Both the position numbers and the translations under genes were made by a program. The notes below the pieces were generated by a model. That model was not told where the DNA came from. It worked only from the letters and a program-made list of their open reading frames with translations, and searched no databases. Below are positions 1-9,446 of a stretch of DNA of 64,000 nt, one piece after another. Origin of the DNA: Oscillospiraceae bacterium (lineage in GTDB: Bacteria > Bacillota > Clostridia > Oscillospirales > Oscillospiraceae); contig JAHHRW010000003.1 of the NCBI GenBank assembly GCA_020025575.1, forward strand, positions 143,572-207,571, in the 5' to 3' direction. How positions within the stretch are numbered: position 1 is the first letter of the stretch; the number at the start of each line of letters is the position of its first letter.

Positions 1-17
1 TAGATGGATTTTTCTAC

Positions 18-45
18 ATTATAGCAGTTATTTTGAAAATTGCAA
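18..45 (-). promoter_or_regulatory. Sigma-A-type promoter reading off the left edge
   Basis: On the minus strand a TTGCAA -35 (40-45) and a TATAAT -10 (18-23) are separated by 16 bases, with an extended TG one base before the -10. It would start transcription within about ten bases of the window edge, so it probably serves a minus-strand gene lying outside the window. Confidence 0.5.
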
Positions 46-85
46 TCGCAACCATCTTGTTTTATCCCCGTCCATAATGCAAAAT

Positions 86-113
86 ATCCCATCAGCCATT
101 GGGCTGATGGGAT
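86..113 (-). terminator. Rho-independent terminator of uridine phosphorylase
   Basis: A perfect 12-bp inverted repeat with a 4-base loop lies just after the stop codon of the minus-strand phosphorylase gene. On that strand it is followed by a short T-rich stretch (ATTTTG). The stem is strong and the tail is weak. Confidence 0.7.
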
Positions 114-118
114 ACGGT

Positions 119-892
119 TTATGATTTGTTGGCTTTATCCGCCCGAATCAGCATCTTCACTGCCTCAATGCCGACCTGAATTGCGCCAGAGGTGTCTTCG
201 GTCATAGGCATCTCAAGACCAGCCTTCTCCCGTTCCTGATTCCAAATGACATGGAAACAAGAGCCGCAACGAACACCCAGTGCAGCTGCCACCACAAACA
301 GAGCAGCAGACTCCATTTCACTGGCCTTTACGCCCAGACGCTTCCAAGACTCCCACTTCTGCAGCAAGTCGTAATATACGGGGCTCTTCTCCGGGCTGTG
401 CTGGCCATAGAACGCGTCCTTACACTGAACAACACCCACATGGGTTCTGTATCCCAGTTTGCGGCTGGCACCTGCCAGAGCGGTGGTAATATCAAAATCC
501 GCCACTGCTGGGAATTCGATAGGCGCATACTCCAAAGAGGTGTGCTCATACCGAATCGCACCGGTTGCAACTACCACATCTCCGGGGCAGACGTCCATAT
601 CAATGCCGCCGCAGGTTCCAACACGAATAAAGGTATCTGCGCCAATGGCTGCCAGCTCCTCCATGGCAATGGCAGCGGAAGGCCCGCCGATACCGGTGGA
701 ACACACGCTGACCTTTTCCCCAAGCAACGTGCCGGTGTAGATGTTATATTCCCGATTCATACCCACATGGACGGGATTGTCAAAATGAGCCGCAATCGCC
801 TCGCAGCGGCCGGGATCGCCGGGCAGGAATACATAACGGCCCACATCCCCCTCTACGCAGCGAATATGAAACTGCATACCAATATCTTGCAT
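119..892 (-). CDS. udp: Uridine phosphorylase
   Basis: Nucleoside phosphorylase of the PNP/UDP family, 257 residues, a normal length. It should catalyse reversible phosphorolysis of uridine to uracil and ribose-1-phosphate in the cytoplasm, a pyrimidine salvage step. The phosphate-binding GDPGR motif is at residues 25-29, the glycine-rich GTCGG segment follows near residue 93, and the nucleoside-binding EMESAAL motif is near residue 190. The ATG at 892 has GAGG eight bases upstream. The gene stands alone with its own promoter and terminator. The family is clear. The preference for uridine over other nucleosides is inferred from overall resemblance. Confidence 0.88.
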   Translation of the reverse strand: MQDIGMQFHIRCVEGDVGRYVFLPGDPGRCEAIAAHFDNPVHVGMNREYNIYTGTLLGEKVSVCSTGIGGPSAAIAMEELAAIGADTFIRVGTCGGIDMDVCPGDVVVATGAIRYEHTSLEYAPIEFPAVADFDITTALAGASRKLGYRTHVGVVQCKDAFYGQHSPEKSPVYYDLLQKWESWKRLGVKASEMESAALFVVAAALGVRCGSCFHVIWNQEREKAGLEMPMTEDTSGAIQVGIEAVKMLIRADKANKS

Positions 893-946
893 ATCTGTAA
901 CCTCATTTCCTAGGAAAATCTAAGCGATGTGGACAACCACACCCCA

Positions 947-978
947 TGTACAAGTCCTTTTTTAGGATGTTCTGTACA
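947..978 (-). other. Palindromic hairpin at the start of the udp transcript
   Basis: TGTACA occurs at both ends (947-952 and 973-978), and an inner TCCT/AGGA pair flanks an A-rich loop. The element lies immediately downstream of the predicted udp start site, so it could be a repressor operator or a 5' stabilising hairpin. Function is inference. Confidence 0.35.
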
Positions 979-986
979 ATAAAACA

Positions 987-1015
987 AGTATAGCAAACGG
1001 ATGCCTTTTTGTAAA
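987..1015 (-). promoter_or_regulatory. Promoter of udp
   Basis: On the minus strand TTTACA (1010-1015) and TATACT (987-992) are separated by exactly 17 bases, a good sigma-A promoter. It lies directly after the polC stop codon, so udp is transcribed separately from the upstream operon. Confidence 0.65.
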
Positions 1016-1018
1016 GAA

Positions 1019-4000
1019 TCAGAATAGGCTGACCTGACTGGTATCCGGCAAGTCTCCAAATGCGCCTACATCCTTCAGCATCTGAATGTGTGTCTTGGAC
1101 ACCTTGGGGCAGGCTGCTGAAACTTCTTCAATGGATATAAAGCTTTTGCCTTCCCGTCCATGCATCAAGTCCCATGCAGCATTTTCACCTAAGCCGGAAA
1201 TCGATACAAAGGGCGGCAGAATCTTTCCGTCCTTGATCAGGAATTTTGTTGCATGGCTCTCATACAAAGAGATCGGCAAAAACGAAAAACCACGCAGGTT
1301 AAACTCATACACAACTTCCAGTGTGGTCAGCAGATCTTCGTCCTTATCCGTTGCATTCTCATTGCCGTCAATGGCATTGATGTTCGCAACGACGCTATCG
1401 ATGCCGCCGGTCATCATTGCCGCATCAAAGCCGCCCTTCTGGCTGCGCCGGTAGAAATAAGCCGCATAAAACGCCAGTGGATGATGCACTTTGAACCATG
1501 CGATACGGAACGCCATCATAACGTAGGCAACTGCGTGGGCTTTCGGGAACAGGTACTTGATCTTTTTACAGGAGCCAATGTACCAATCAGGAACACCGGC
1601 CGCAATCATTTCTTCCTCCGCCCCATCAGGAAGGCCTCTGCCCTTACGGACAGCCTCCATGATCTTAAAGGAGCGCTTCTCGGGCATACCACGGGAAATC
1701 AGGTAAATCATGATATCATCACGACAGCCGATTGCCTCGTCAACGGATGCGGTTTTAGAGGTGATTAAATCCTTGGCGTTGCCCAGCCAAACATCCGTAC
1801 CATGAGAGAAACCAGAAAGCCGCAGCAGCGTATCGAAACGGGTGGGCATGGTGTCCATCAACATGCCGCGAGTGAATCGGGTATTAAATTCCGGAATTGC
1901 AACCGCACCGGTTGGTCCCAGAATTTTGTCATTTTCATAGCCCAAAACCTTGGATGATGTGAAGATGGACATGGTGTCCTTATCATCCAGTGGGATCAGC
2001 TTTGCATCCACACCGGTCATATCCTCCATCATACGAATCATGGTGGGGTCATCGTGACCTAGCATATCCAGTTTCAGCAGATTCTCTTCCATGGAGTGAT
2101 ATTCAAAGTGCGTTGTGATCTGGTCTGCTTTTGGGTCATCTGCAGGATGCTGAACGGGACAGAAATCCCAGATTTCATTTTCCTGAGGGATAACGACCAG
2201 TCCGCCGGGGTGCTGTCCGGTTGTTCTTCGGACACCAACACAGCCCGACGCCAGACGATTCTCCTCTGCCCTGGATTCCTTGCGATTTCGCTCAGACAGA
2301 TACTTCTTCACATAGCCAAATGCCGTCTTTTCTGCCACCGTGCCGATGGTTCCTGCTCGAAACACATGGGATTTTCCAAACAGTTCCACACAGTAAGCAT
2401 GGGCCCTGGACTGATACTCGCCGGAGAAGTTCAGGTCGATATCTGGAACCTTATCACCTCCGAAACCAAGGAAGGTTTCAAAAGGGATGTTAAAGCCGTC
2501 TTTTTCAAACTTTGTACCACATTTGGGACAAATGGCATCCGGCAAGTCTGCGCCACAGCCATAACCCTTTGGTACATCCAGAGTGGTGTACTTACATTTA
2601 GGATTGGGGCATCGGTAATGCGGCGGGAAAGAATTAACCTCTGTGATGCCGGACATATACGCCACGATAGATGAACCAACCGAACCTCTGGAACCGACCA
2701 GATAGCCATGCTCCAGCGAATTCTGAACCAATTTCTGGGCGGACATATAGATAACATCATAATGGCAGCTGATGATATCATGCAGTTCTGTTTCTACACG
2801 TTTCGACATCAGTTCCGGTGGATGATCCCCGTAAAGGCGATGGAATTTTTCATAAACCAAATTCGTTAGATCTTCCACAGAATTCTCAATTTTCGGTGCA
2901 AACAGGTTATGCGGTACAGGACGCAGTGTTTCACACTGATCCGCAATGAAGTTGGTATTTTTGACAACCACCTCGTACGCTTTCTGTGCACCCAGATATG
3001 AAAACTCCCGCAGCATATCGTCTGTGGTTCTAAAGTACAGCGGATTGGATCGATCACAGTCGTCAAACCCCTTGGTTGCCAACAAAATGTGACGGAAGAT
3101 TTCATCTTCCGGGTTCAGGAAGTGCACGTCACCGGTAGCCACAACGGGTTTGCCCAATTTGTCACCCAGGCGAATCACCGTCCGGTTGAAATCACGGATC
3201 TCCTCTTCATCCTTAACCATACCTTTTGCAAGCATAAACGCATTGTTTGCCAAAGGCTGAATTTCCAAAAAGTCATAGAACGAGGCAATGCGGAGCAATT
3301 CGTCCTCACTCTTTCGCTCCATGATGGCCTGATATAGTTCGCCCGCCTCACATGCCGAACCGATTATAATGCCCTCTCGAAGTTCCATCAGTTCAGACTT
3401 AGGAATTCTGGGCACACGCTTGAAGTATTTCAGATTCGAATCAGAAATCAGATGATACAGATTTCGCAGTCCCACCTGATTCTTCGCAAAGAGAATAATA
3501 TGGCGGGCATGACGGTTGTCAATGCGGTTCTTGGAACGAAGCTGTGGCATAGCAGGGTTGATCTGCGCAATGCGACTCATTTCCATTTCCTTCAGTTTTT
3601 CCACAAGCCGGTGAAAAATCAAGCCGCAGGTTACCGCATCGTCGGCCGCACGGTGATGGTTAAATTCCGGCAGACTTAGCGCATCAGCCACAATATTCAG
3701 CTTAAACTTATTCAGCTGCGGCAGAAGATTCTGAGAAAGAATCAGTGTGTCCACGGATGTGGGATGAAATGGCAGATTCTGCCTCTTTGCCGCTTCGCGA
3801 ACAAATCCCACATCAAAATCTGCATTATGGGCAATCAGTGGCCGATCTCCTACAAATTCAAGAAATTTGGGAAGAACTTCTTCAATTTTTGGGGCACCTA
3901 CCAGCATGTCATCCGTAATACCCGTCAAATCGATGATCTTACGCTCCAGCCTTCTGCCGGGATCGACAAATGTCTGGAATCGATCGATTTCCTCGCCCTC

Positions 4001-5323
4001 TTTCATGAGGACGGCACCGATTTCGATGATGGTATCATCTCTTGACGACAATCCCGTAGTTTCCAAGTCAAATGCCACAAACGCATCGGTAAAGGCCGCA
4101 TCTCTATCTCCATGGACAACTATGCGGTCATCTACATCATTAACATAATATCCTTCTACACCATAAAGTATCTTGATATTCTGATCGGTGCCGGCGACCT
4201 TCGCCTTCGCTGCCGCCTTCATCGCATCCGGGAAAGACTGCGCTACACCGTGGTCGGTAATGGCGATTGCACGGTGTCCCCACGCTGCGGCTTGTTTTAC
4301 CGCAGCCGCGGTAGAAGTCAGCGCATCCATGTTACTCATGGTGGTATGCAGATGCAGCTCCACGCGTTTCATGCCTTCTGCCATATCCAACCGCTTGGGC
4401 ATAGATCCGGGCATCATAGCGTTTGGTTTTAACACCATTTCGTTATCAAATTGGTTAATCATCAGCTTGCCCTGGATTTTGAGTACGCTGCCTACACTGA
4501 CATTTTCCAGTACGGGTTTTGCCTCGTTTGCCTCCATGAATTTATTGATCCGGATGGAATTGGTATTATCCGTCATGTCAAAGTTGATCACCCAGGCGTT
4601 GCGCTTTTTCAGTTCCTTATGCTCCACATTGAAGACTCTGCCCTCTACTATGACAATGCCCATATCCAGCTTGATATCCTTCATGGGAACCGCTGTTCCC
4701 TTAAAGGGTCTGCCATAGAAGGTGTCTCCCTGCTGCATAGATGCACCGGAAGATGCTGGTTTTCTCTCCGAAAATACAGGCTGAGGCTGCTTTGCCACCA
4801 TTTCTGAACGCATTTTTTCCATGGCATCAAACAACGCCTGTCCCTCTAAATCTGCGCCTGCGACAATTTCAATGTCAACGGTTTCATCGCACATAGCCTG
4901 CAGTTTGCTGCGAATAGAGGGGATACATTCTTCCAGTAATTTTTTCCCGTTAGCGCGCAATTTGACAGTGAGCTTACTGCCAGACCACTCCCACACTGCC
5001 CCAGCCAGTGACCCACGGCACATGGAGTTCTCTTCCACAAAGAGATTCGTAAGCTCCGCAGGCTCCATCTTGGGCAGCTCCGTTCCCGGAAAGAATCGGT
5101 AGACGATCAATTCATTCAGGCCGTAGCATAACTCTATCTCCTGGCAGATATTGTGAATCACACGCTCAGGGATATAGTTGGGAGATTCCATTTCGACCGC
5201 TACCGTACGTTTCTGCACATCAATCTGTGCAGCCCGAACGGCCGCCTGAGCCAAAAGCTGTGCTTCCGACTCCGGCGGCTGATACAGGGCAAACATATTC
5301 AAAAAGAGTACATGATCCTTCAT
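1019..5323 (-). CDS. polC: DNA polymerase III alpha subunit, Gram-positive PolC type
   Basis: Replicative DNA polymerase of low-GC Gram-positives, 1434 residues, full length. In order: an N-terminal polC domain, an OB-fold region around residues 215-310, the first half of a PHP domain (VELHLHTTMS near 322), an inserted DEDD 3'-5' exonuclease starting at FDLETTG near 420 with HNADFD and HHRAADD motifs, the rest of PHP, then the polymerase core. The core includes a Cys-rich zinc site (CPNPKC ... CPKC) and the catalytic PDIDLNF motif. The ATG at 5323 has AAGGA six bases upstream. It is the last gene of the pyrH operon, nine bases after ispG. In Bacillus the corresponding operon also ends in polC. 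Confidence 0.97.
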   Translation of the reverse strand: MKDHVLFLNMFALYQPPESEAQLLAQAAVRAAQIDVQKRTVAVEMESPNYIPERVIHNICQEIELCYGLNELIVYRFFPGTELPKMEPAELTNLFVEENSMCRGSLAGAVWEWSGSKLTVKLRANGKKLLEECIPSIRSKLQAMCDETVDIEIVAGADLEGQALFDAMEKMRSEMVAKQPQPVFSERKPASSGASMQQGDTFYGRPFKGTAVPMKDIKLDMGIVIVEGRVFNVEHKELKKRNAWVINFDMTDNTNSIRINKFMEANEAKPVLENVSVGSVLKIQGKLMINQFDNEMVLKPNAMMPGSMPKRLDMAEGMKRVELHLHTTMSNMDALTSTAAAVKQAAAWGHRAIAITDHGVAQSFPDAMKAAAKAKVAGTDQNIKILYGVEGYYVNDVDDRIVVHGDRDAAFTDAFVAFDLETTGLSSRDDTIIEIGAVLMKEGEEIDRFQTFVDPGRRLERKIIDLTGITDDMLVGAPKIEEVLPKFLEFVGDRPLIAHNADFDVGFVREAAKRQNLPFHPTSVDTLILSQNLLPQLNKFKLNIVADALSLPEFNHHRAADDAVTCGLIFHRLVEKLKEMEMSRIAQINPAMPQLRSKNRIDNRHARHIILFAKNQVGLRNLYHLISDSNLKYFKRVPRIPKSELMELREGIIIGSACEAGELYQAIMERKSEDELLRIASFYDFLEIQPLANNAFMLAKGMVKDEEEIRDFNRTVIRLGDKLGKPVVATGDVHFLNPEDEIFRHILLATKGFDDCDRSNPLYFRTTDDMLREFSYLGAQKAYEVVVKNTNFIADQCETLRPVPHNLFAPKIENSVEDLTNLVYEKFHRLYGDHPPELMSKRVETELHDIISCHYDVIYMSAQKLVQNSLEHGYLVGSRGSVGSSIVAYMSGITEVNSFPPHYRCPNPKCKYTTLDVPKGYGCGADLPDAICPKCGTKFEKDGFNIPFETFLGFGGDKVPDIDLNFSGEYQSRAHAYCVELFGKSHVFRAGTIGTVAEKTAFGYVKKYLSERNRKESRAEENRLASGCVGVRRTTGQHPGGLVVIPQENEIWDFCPVQHPADDPKADQITTHFEYHSMEENLLKLDMLGHDDPTMIRMMEDMTGVDAKLIPLDDKDTMSIFTSSKVLGYENDKILGPTGAVAIPEFNTRFTRGMLMDTMPTRFDTLLRLSGFSHGTDVWLGNAKDLITSKTASVDEAIGCRDDIMIYLISRGMPEKRSFKIMEAVRKGRGLPDGAEEEMIAAGVPDWYIGSCKKIKYLFPKAHAVAYVMMAFRIAWFKVHHPLAFYAAYFYRRSQKGGFDAAMMTGGIDSVVANINAIDGNENATDKDEDLLTTLEVVYEFNLRGFSFLPISLYESHATKFLIKDGKILPPFVSISGLGENAAWDLMHGREGKSFISIEEVSAACPKVSKTHIQMLKDVGAFGDLPDTSQVSLF

Positions 5324-5332
5324 AAGTTATCC

Positions 5333-6370
5333 TTAGAATTTCTCAATTCGCTTTAAAAGTGCATCCAATAGTTCATCATAGGGCAGCTTTTCTACCTGCT
5401 CCCCTTTCTCAAAAATCATACCCCAGCCGTCGCCGCCGGCGATACCAATGTCCGCCTCTCTGGCTTCGCCCGGGCCATTGACCACGCAGCCCATTACCGC
5501 CACGGTAATCGGCTTTTCGCAATCTCTCAGCGCTTGCTCAACACGGTCTACCAAGCCAATCAAATCGATTCTGGTTCTGCCGCAGGTTGGACAAGAAATG
5601 ATGTTCACACCTTCCTTGCGAAGTCCCGCAGCTTTCAGAATATCCTTCGCTGCGTACACTTCATTCACCGGATCCGCAGTCAGGCTGACCCGGATGGTGT
5701 CACCAATGCCATCCAACAGCAGTGCGCCAATGCCCATAGCAGATTTCATCAGACCAACACGCTCCGGTCCCGTTTCCGTGACACCGATATGCAGGGGGTA
5801 ATCACACTTGCTGCGGAACAAGCGGCAAGCTTTCACCATAGTCGGAACAGTAGACGACTTCATAGACACGCAGGTATCATAGAATCCATACTTTTCCAGC
5901 AGCGCAAGGTGAGAAAATGCACTCTCAACCAGAGCCTCTGCGGTGGGGTGTCCATATTTTTCCAGCAACCCCTTTTCCAGCGATCCGCCGTTGACACCGA
6001 TTCGGATGGGAATTTTGCGATCCTTGCATACATCCACAACCGCCTTCACCCGGTCTTCTCCACCGATATTACCGGGATTGATGCGAATCTTGCTGGCACC
6101 GCCCTCAGCAGCCGCAATTGCCAGCTTATAATCAAAATGGATGTCTGCCACAAGGGGCAAAGGGCTTTCCTTACAAATTTCAGCAAAACTTCTGGCGCTC
6201 TCCATGTTGGGAACTGCCAATCGTACAATTTGACAACCTGCTGCATGAAGTTTGTTGATTTGCTCCAAACAACCTTGAACATCCGTAGTCTTGGTATTCA
6301 GCATAGACTGAATTGCCACAGGGGCCCCGCCACCGATGGGTACATTGCCGACCATAATCTGTCTCGTCAT
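5333..6370 (-). CDS. ispG: (E)-4-hydroxy-3-methylbut-2-enyl-diphosphate synthase
   Basis: 4Fe-4S enzyme of the MEP isoprenoid pathway that converts MEcPP to HMBPP. About 345 residues, the usual bacterial length. The N-terminal TIM barrel begins with the GNVPIGGGAP segment. The C-terminal cluster-binding region shows SCPTCGRT and GCVVNGPGEA, which hold the cluster cysteines. An ATG at 6379 overlaps the rseP stop, but its AGGGG is directly adjacent. The ATG at 6370 has that AGGGG nine bases away and is preferred. The gene shares an operon with dxr, another MEP enzyme, and with uppS, which consumes the product. Confidence 0.95.
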   Translation of the reverse strand: MTRQIMVGNVPIGGGAPVAIQSMLNTKTTDVQGCLEQINKLHAAGCQIVRLAVPNMESARSFAEICKESPLPLVADIHFDYKLAIAAAEGGASKIRINPGNIGGEDRVKAVVDVCKDRKIPIRIGVNGGSLEKGLLEKYGHPTAEALVESAFSHLALLEKYGFYDTCVSMKSSTVPTMVKACRLFRSKCDYPLHIGVTETGPERVGLMKSAMGIGALLLDGIGDTIRVSLTADPVNEVYAAKDILKAAGLRKEGVNIISCPTCGRTRIDLIGLVDRVEQALRDCEKPITVAVMGCVVNGPGEAREADIGIAGGDGWGMIFEKGEQVEKLPYDELLDALLKRIEKF

Positions 6371-6375
6371 TTTGT

Positions 6376-7452
6376 TCATCCCCTAAAAATATTGAAAATA
6401 TCCTTAAACGTAATAAGCGCCATGAATCCAAGCAGGATAACCATACCTGCTCCATGCAGATAGGATTCATACTTCGGATTCAATTTCCTGTGGGTAACGG
6501 TTTCCACCGCTGTCGATAGAATCACACACACAGCTCTGCCACCATCCAGCGCAGGAAGTGGCAGCAGGTTCATCACCGCAAGGTTCACCGCAATGAATCC
6601 CGTAAAAGAAATCACATTCCAAAGTGCAGCCGAGGTACTCCCGGACTTTTCAGCCGTCTCAGAGATGGTCTGAACAATCATCACAGGACCGCCCAGATCT
6701 TTTAACCCCGCCTGACCGGAAATCAGCATTTTTAGACTCATTCTGACCATGCGCACCGTATCCAGTGTGTTATTCCATGCATATTTCATGCTGGATACAA
6801 AGCTTTTCGGTTCTGCAGAGAGCTTCATGCCATAGAGTTTCTGAATCCCATTCTCGGTCTGAACTTCCACCTGATTCATGGGAAAATCATCCAATAAAAT
6901 CTTCTGTCCATTACGGATGACCACAATATCGTGGGTGCCGGGTTTCTCTGACAGGTTCATACCCAGCAGGAAAGAAATATTCCCAGAGGTATAAACCCGC
7001 TCTCCATCGATGGAGTAGAATTCATCCCCCAACTGAAGTCCCTCGGCACCTTCAATTGCGTTTCCCCGGTAAAATCCGGAGATCACAGGCTCAGGCAGGA
7101 CTTCTACTTCCGAGGACAGGCCAAACAGGCACCAGAAAATCAAAAAGCCGCACAGGAAGTTCATGGCTGCTCCGGCAAGCAAAATAATCAGTCGTTTCCA
7201 CCATGCCGCTTTTCCAAAAGAGCGAGGATTCTCTGAGTCATCATCCTCTCCTTCCATGGCACAGTATCCGCCAAAGGGAATGCAGCGAATGGAGTACATG
7301 GTCTCTCCTTTTTGCTTTTGGAAAATCGCCGGACCCATGAATACCGAAAATTCATTCACCTGAACCCCAGAGAGCTTTGCTGTCACAAAATGCCCCAATT
7401 CATGGATGACAATCAACAGACTGAACATTAAAATTGCCAAAAGAATATACAT
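6376..7452 (-). CDS. rseP: Site-2 intramembrane zinc metalloprotease RseP/RasP
   Basis: Membrane protease of the S2P family, 358 residues. The catalytic HELGH motif sits in the first transmembrane helix (around residue 18), a PDZ-like region follows in the middle, and the second zinc-ligand motif NLLPLPALDGGR lies near the C-terminus, with hydrophobic segments at both ends. Family members cleave anti-sigma factors and signal-peptide remnants within the membrane. GAGG precedes the ATG. It lies between dxr and ispG, as in many Firmicutes. Its substrates cannot be read from this window. Confidence 0.94.
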   Translation of the reverse strand: MYILLAILMFSLLIVIHELGHFVTAKLSGVQVNEFSVFMGPAIFQKQKGETMYSIRCIPFGGYCAMEGEDDDSENPRSFGKAAWWKRLIILLAGAAMNFLCGFLIFWCLFGLSSEVEVLPEPVISGFYRGNAIEGAEGLQLGDEFYSIDGERVYTSGNISFLLGMNLSEKPGTHDIVVIRNGQKILLDDFPMNQVEVQTENGIQKLYGMKLSAEPKSFVSSMKYAWNNTLDTVRMVRMSLKMLISGQAGLKDLGGPVMIVQTISETAEKSGSTSAALWNVISFTGFIAVNLAVMNLLPLPALDGGRAVCVILSTAVETVTHRKLNPKYESYLHGAGMVILLGFMALITFKDIFNIFRG

Positions 7453-7476
7453 GAGCCTTCCTCACTTTAATAGAAA

Positions 7477-8625
7477 TTACTTTGCATTGCTCCGCACATA
7501 GGCACGAGCCGCAGCATCTGCATCCAGAATCTGCTCCAGCGTGGGATTTTGCACAAAGGGAACTGTATCCATTGCCCCACGAACCAAATCATAGATATCA
7601 TAAAACCCGATTTGATCATCCAGATACATGGCAACAGCCTGTTCATTGGCACCGTTCAGAACCGGGCACGCAGTTCCCCCCTGCTTTGCTGCATCCATTG
7701 CAAGTCTCAGACAGGGGAATGCCTCCAGATCCGGATGGCAGAATGTCAGCGGTGCAGCAGTCAAGTCCAGCGGTTCCACGGGACAAACAGTGCGTTCCGG
7801 ATAGGTCAGTGCCAACTGGATGGGCAGACGCATATCCGGCGAACCCATTTGTGCCATCACTGCACCGTCCACAAATTCCACCATAGAGTGGACAATGCTC
7901 TGCCGATGGATGAGCACCTGAATCTGCTCCAGAGGCACATCGTACAATCTCATGGCCTCGATGACCTCAAGTCCCTTGTTCATCAGGGTAGAACAGTCAA
8001 TGGTGATTTTTGCGCCCATCTTCCAATTGGGATGTTTCAGTGCATCTGCCTTTGTAACAGACTTCAGTTCTTCCTTTGTTTTACCGAAGAACGGGCCGCC
8101 GGAGCAGGTCAGAATGATTTTTTTGACCTCTCGCTTGTCGTGGCTGCCCATCAGGCACTGGAAAATTGCGGAATGCTCAGAATCCACCGGAACGATCTCC
8201 ACATTGTGCTTTTTCGCCTCTGCCATCACCAGTTCACCGGCGCAAACCAGTGTTTCCTTGTTGGCAAGACCAATGCGCTTTCCTGCACGGATGGCTGCCA
8301 GCGTGGGTTTTAGTCCCAGCATTCCCACCACCGCAGTGATGACACAGTCGGCACTTTCCATGGTGGCCGCCTCAACAAGCCCTTCTTCACCATAGCTGAT
8401 ACGGATTGGCAGATCATAAACCTGAGCCGCAACCTGATCCGCAGCCTCTTTTGTGGCCATAACCGCAAGTTCCGGCACAAATTGTCGGCACTGCTCCACC
8501 ATACGATCCACGCTGGTGCCCGCAGTCAACGCCGCAACCTGAACACCGCTCATTCTGGAAATTACATCCAGGCTCTGTCGGCCAATGGAGCCGGTAGAAC
8601 CCAGAATACTTATCTTTTTCATCAT
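7477..8625 (-). CDS. dxr: 1-deoxy-D-xylulose-5-phosphate reductoisomerase
   Basis: NADPH-dependent enzyme making MEP from DXP, the committed step of the non-mevalonate isoprenoid route. 382 residues, normal for the family. The N-terminal Rossmann motif GSTGSIGRQ is clear, and the metal/substrate site appears as VDSEHSAIFQ, followed by the C-terminal domain. It starts one base after the cdsA stop, which indicates tight translational coupling. A second ATG follows immediately, so the start could be one codon later. With ispG it supplies isoprenoid units for the undecaprenyl carrier made by uppS in the same operon. Confidence 0.96.
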   Translation of the reverse strand: MMKKISILGSTGSIGRQSLDVISRMSGVQVAALTAGTSVDRMVEQCRQFVPELAVMATKEAADQVAAQVYDLPIRISYGEEGLVEAATMESADCVITAVVGMLGLKPTLAAIRAGKRIGLANKETLVCAGELVMAEAKKHNVEIVPVDSEHSAIFQCLMGSHDKREVKKIILTCSGGPFFGKTKEELKSVTKADALKHPNWKMGAKITIDCSTLMNKGLEVIEAMRLYDVPLEQIQVLIHRQSIVHSMVEFVDGAVMAQMGSPDMRLPIQLALTYPERTVCPVEPLDLTAAPLTFCHPDLEAFPCLRLAMDAAKQGGTACPVLNGANEQAVAMYLDDQIGFYDIYDLVRGAMDTVPFVQNPTLEQILDADAAARAYVRSNAK

Positions 8626-8626
8626 A

Positions 8627-9442
8627 TCATTTCACCGCCAAAGGTAGCAGCAGAACCAGAACTTCCGCCAGAGGTCCCACTACCATCATAGAATCAAATC
8701 GGTCTAAAATGCCACCGTGACCAGGAATCAAATGACCATAGTCCTTAATACCGGTCTGGCGCTTGATTACAGAAAAACTCAAGTCACCAAATACAGAGCC
8801 GGCAGCAGATGCAATGCCGTAGATTACGGCATAAATGTAATTTACCTTCATTTCAAAGTACATGCTCAAAACAAAGGCATACAGCAGCATACCCAAAATC
8901 GAGCTGACTGCACCGCCGACAACTCCTTCGACGGTTTTTTTGGGACTGATGACAGGGGCCAGCTTATGCTTGCCAAAGGCCATGCCTGCAAAATAAGCCC
9001 CCGTATCCGGGAGGAATGCCATCAAAAACGGAATCAGAATGTAGAAACGTCCCAAGGGCAGAATGTGGATTCGCACAAGGCTGCTCAATAGATAAGGAAC
9101 CACCAGCGCTGCAACCAGACACATAGCAACCTTATCAAAGGCCAGTTTGGTATGAGAGGCCATCATCTCCCCAAAAAATGCCGCAAAAACAGCAACAACC
9201 AACAGCGTCCCAAACGCCTGATTCTGCCCGGCATAACTCCAAATGGACACCAGGAATGCCGACAATGCAGAATATGCAAGCAATCTGCGTTCCTTGACAA
9301 GTCCGGTGGCAAACAGCAGCTCATAGGCTGCCAGCGCACCGGCTGCGCCGAATACAATTGCAGTAAACACCTTTGGCAACGCCAATACAACAAGCAGCAG
9401 CAGAGGAAGTAATACCACTGCAGCAATCACACGGGTTTTCAT
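8627..9442 (-). CDS. cdsA: Phosphatidate cytidylyltransferase (CDP-DAG synthase)
   Basis: Integral membrane enzyme converting phosphatidic acid and CTP into CDP-diacylglycerol, the precursor of anionic phospholipids. 271 residues with several hydrophobic helices. The C-terminal CTP-transferase signature is present: KRQTGIKD, then PGHGGILDRFDS near residue 240. GGAGG lies eleven bases upstream of the ATG, inside the end of uppS. The gene sits between uppS and dxr, as in other Firmicutes. Confidence 0.95.
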   Translation of the reverse strand: MKTRVIAAVVLLPLLLLVVLALPKVFTAIVFGAAGALAAYELLFATGLVKERRLLAYSALSAFLVSIWSYAGQNQAFGTLLVVAVFAAFFGEMMASHTKLAFDKVAMCLVAALVVPYLLSSLVRIHILPLGRFYILIPFLMAFLPDTGAYFAGMAFGKHKLAPVISPKKTVEGVVGGAVSSILGMLLYAFVLSMYFEMKVNYIYAVIYGIASAAGSVFGDLSFSVIKRQTGIKDYGHLIPGHGGILDRFDSMMVVGPLAEVLVLLLPLAVK

Positions 9443-9446
9443 TTAC

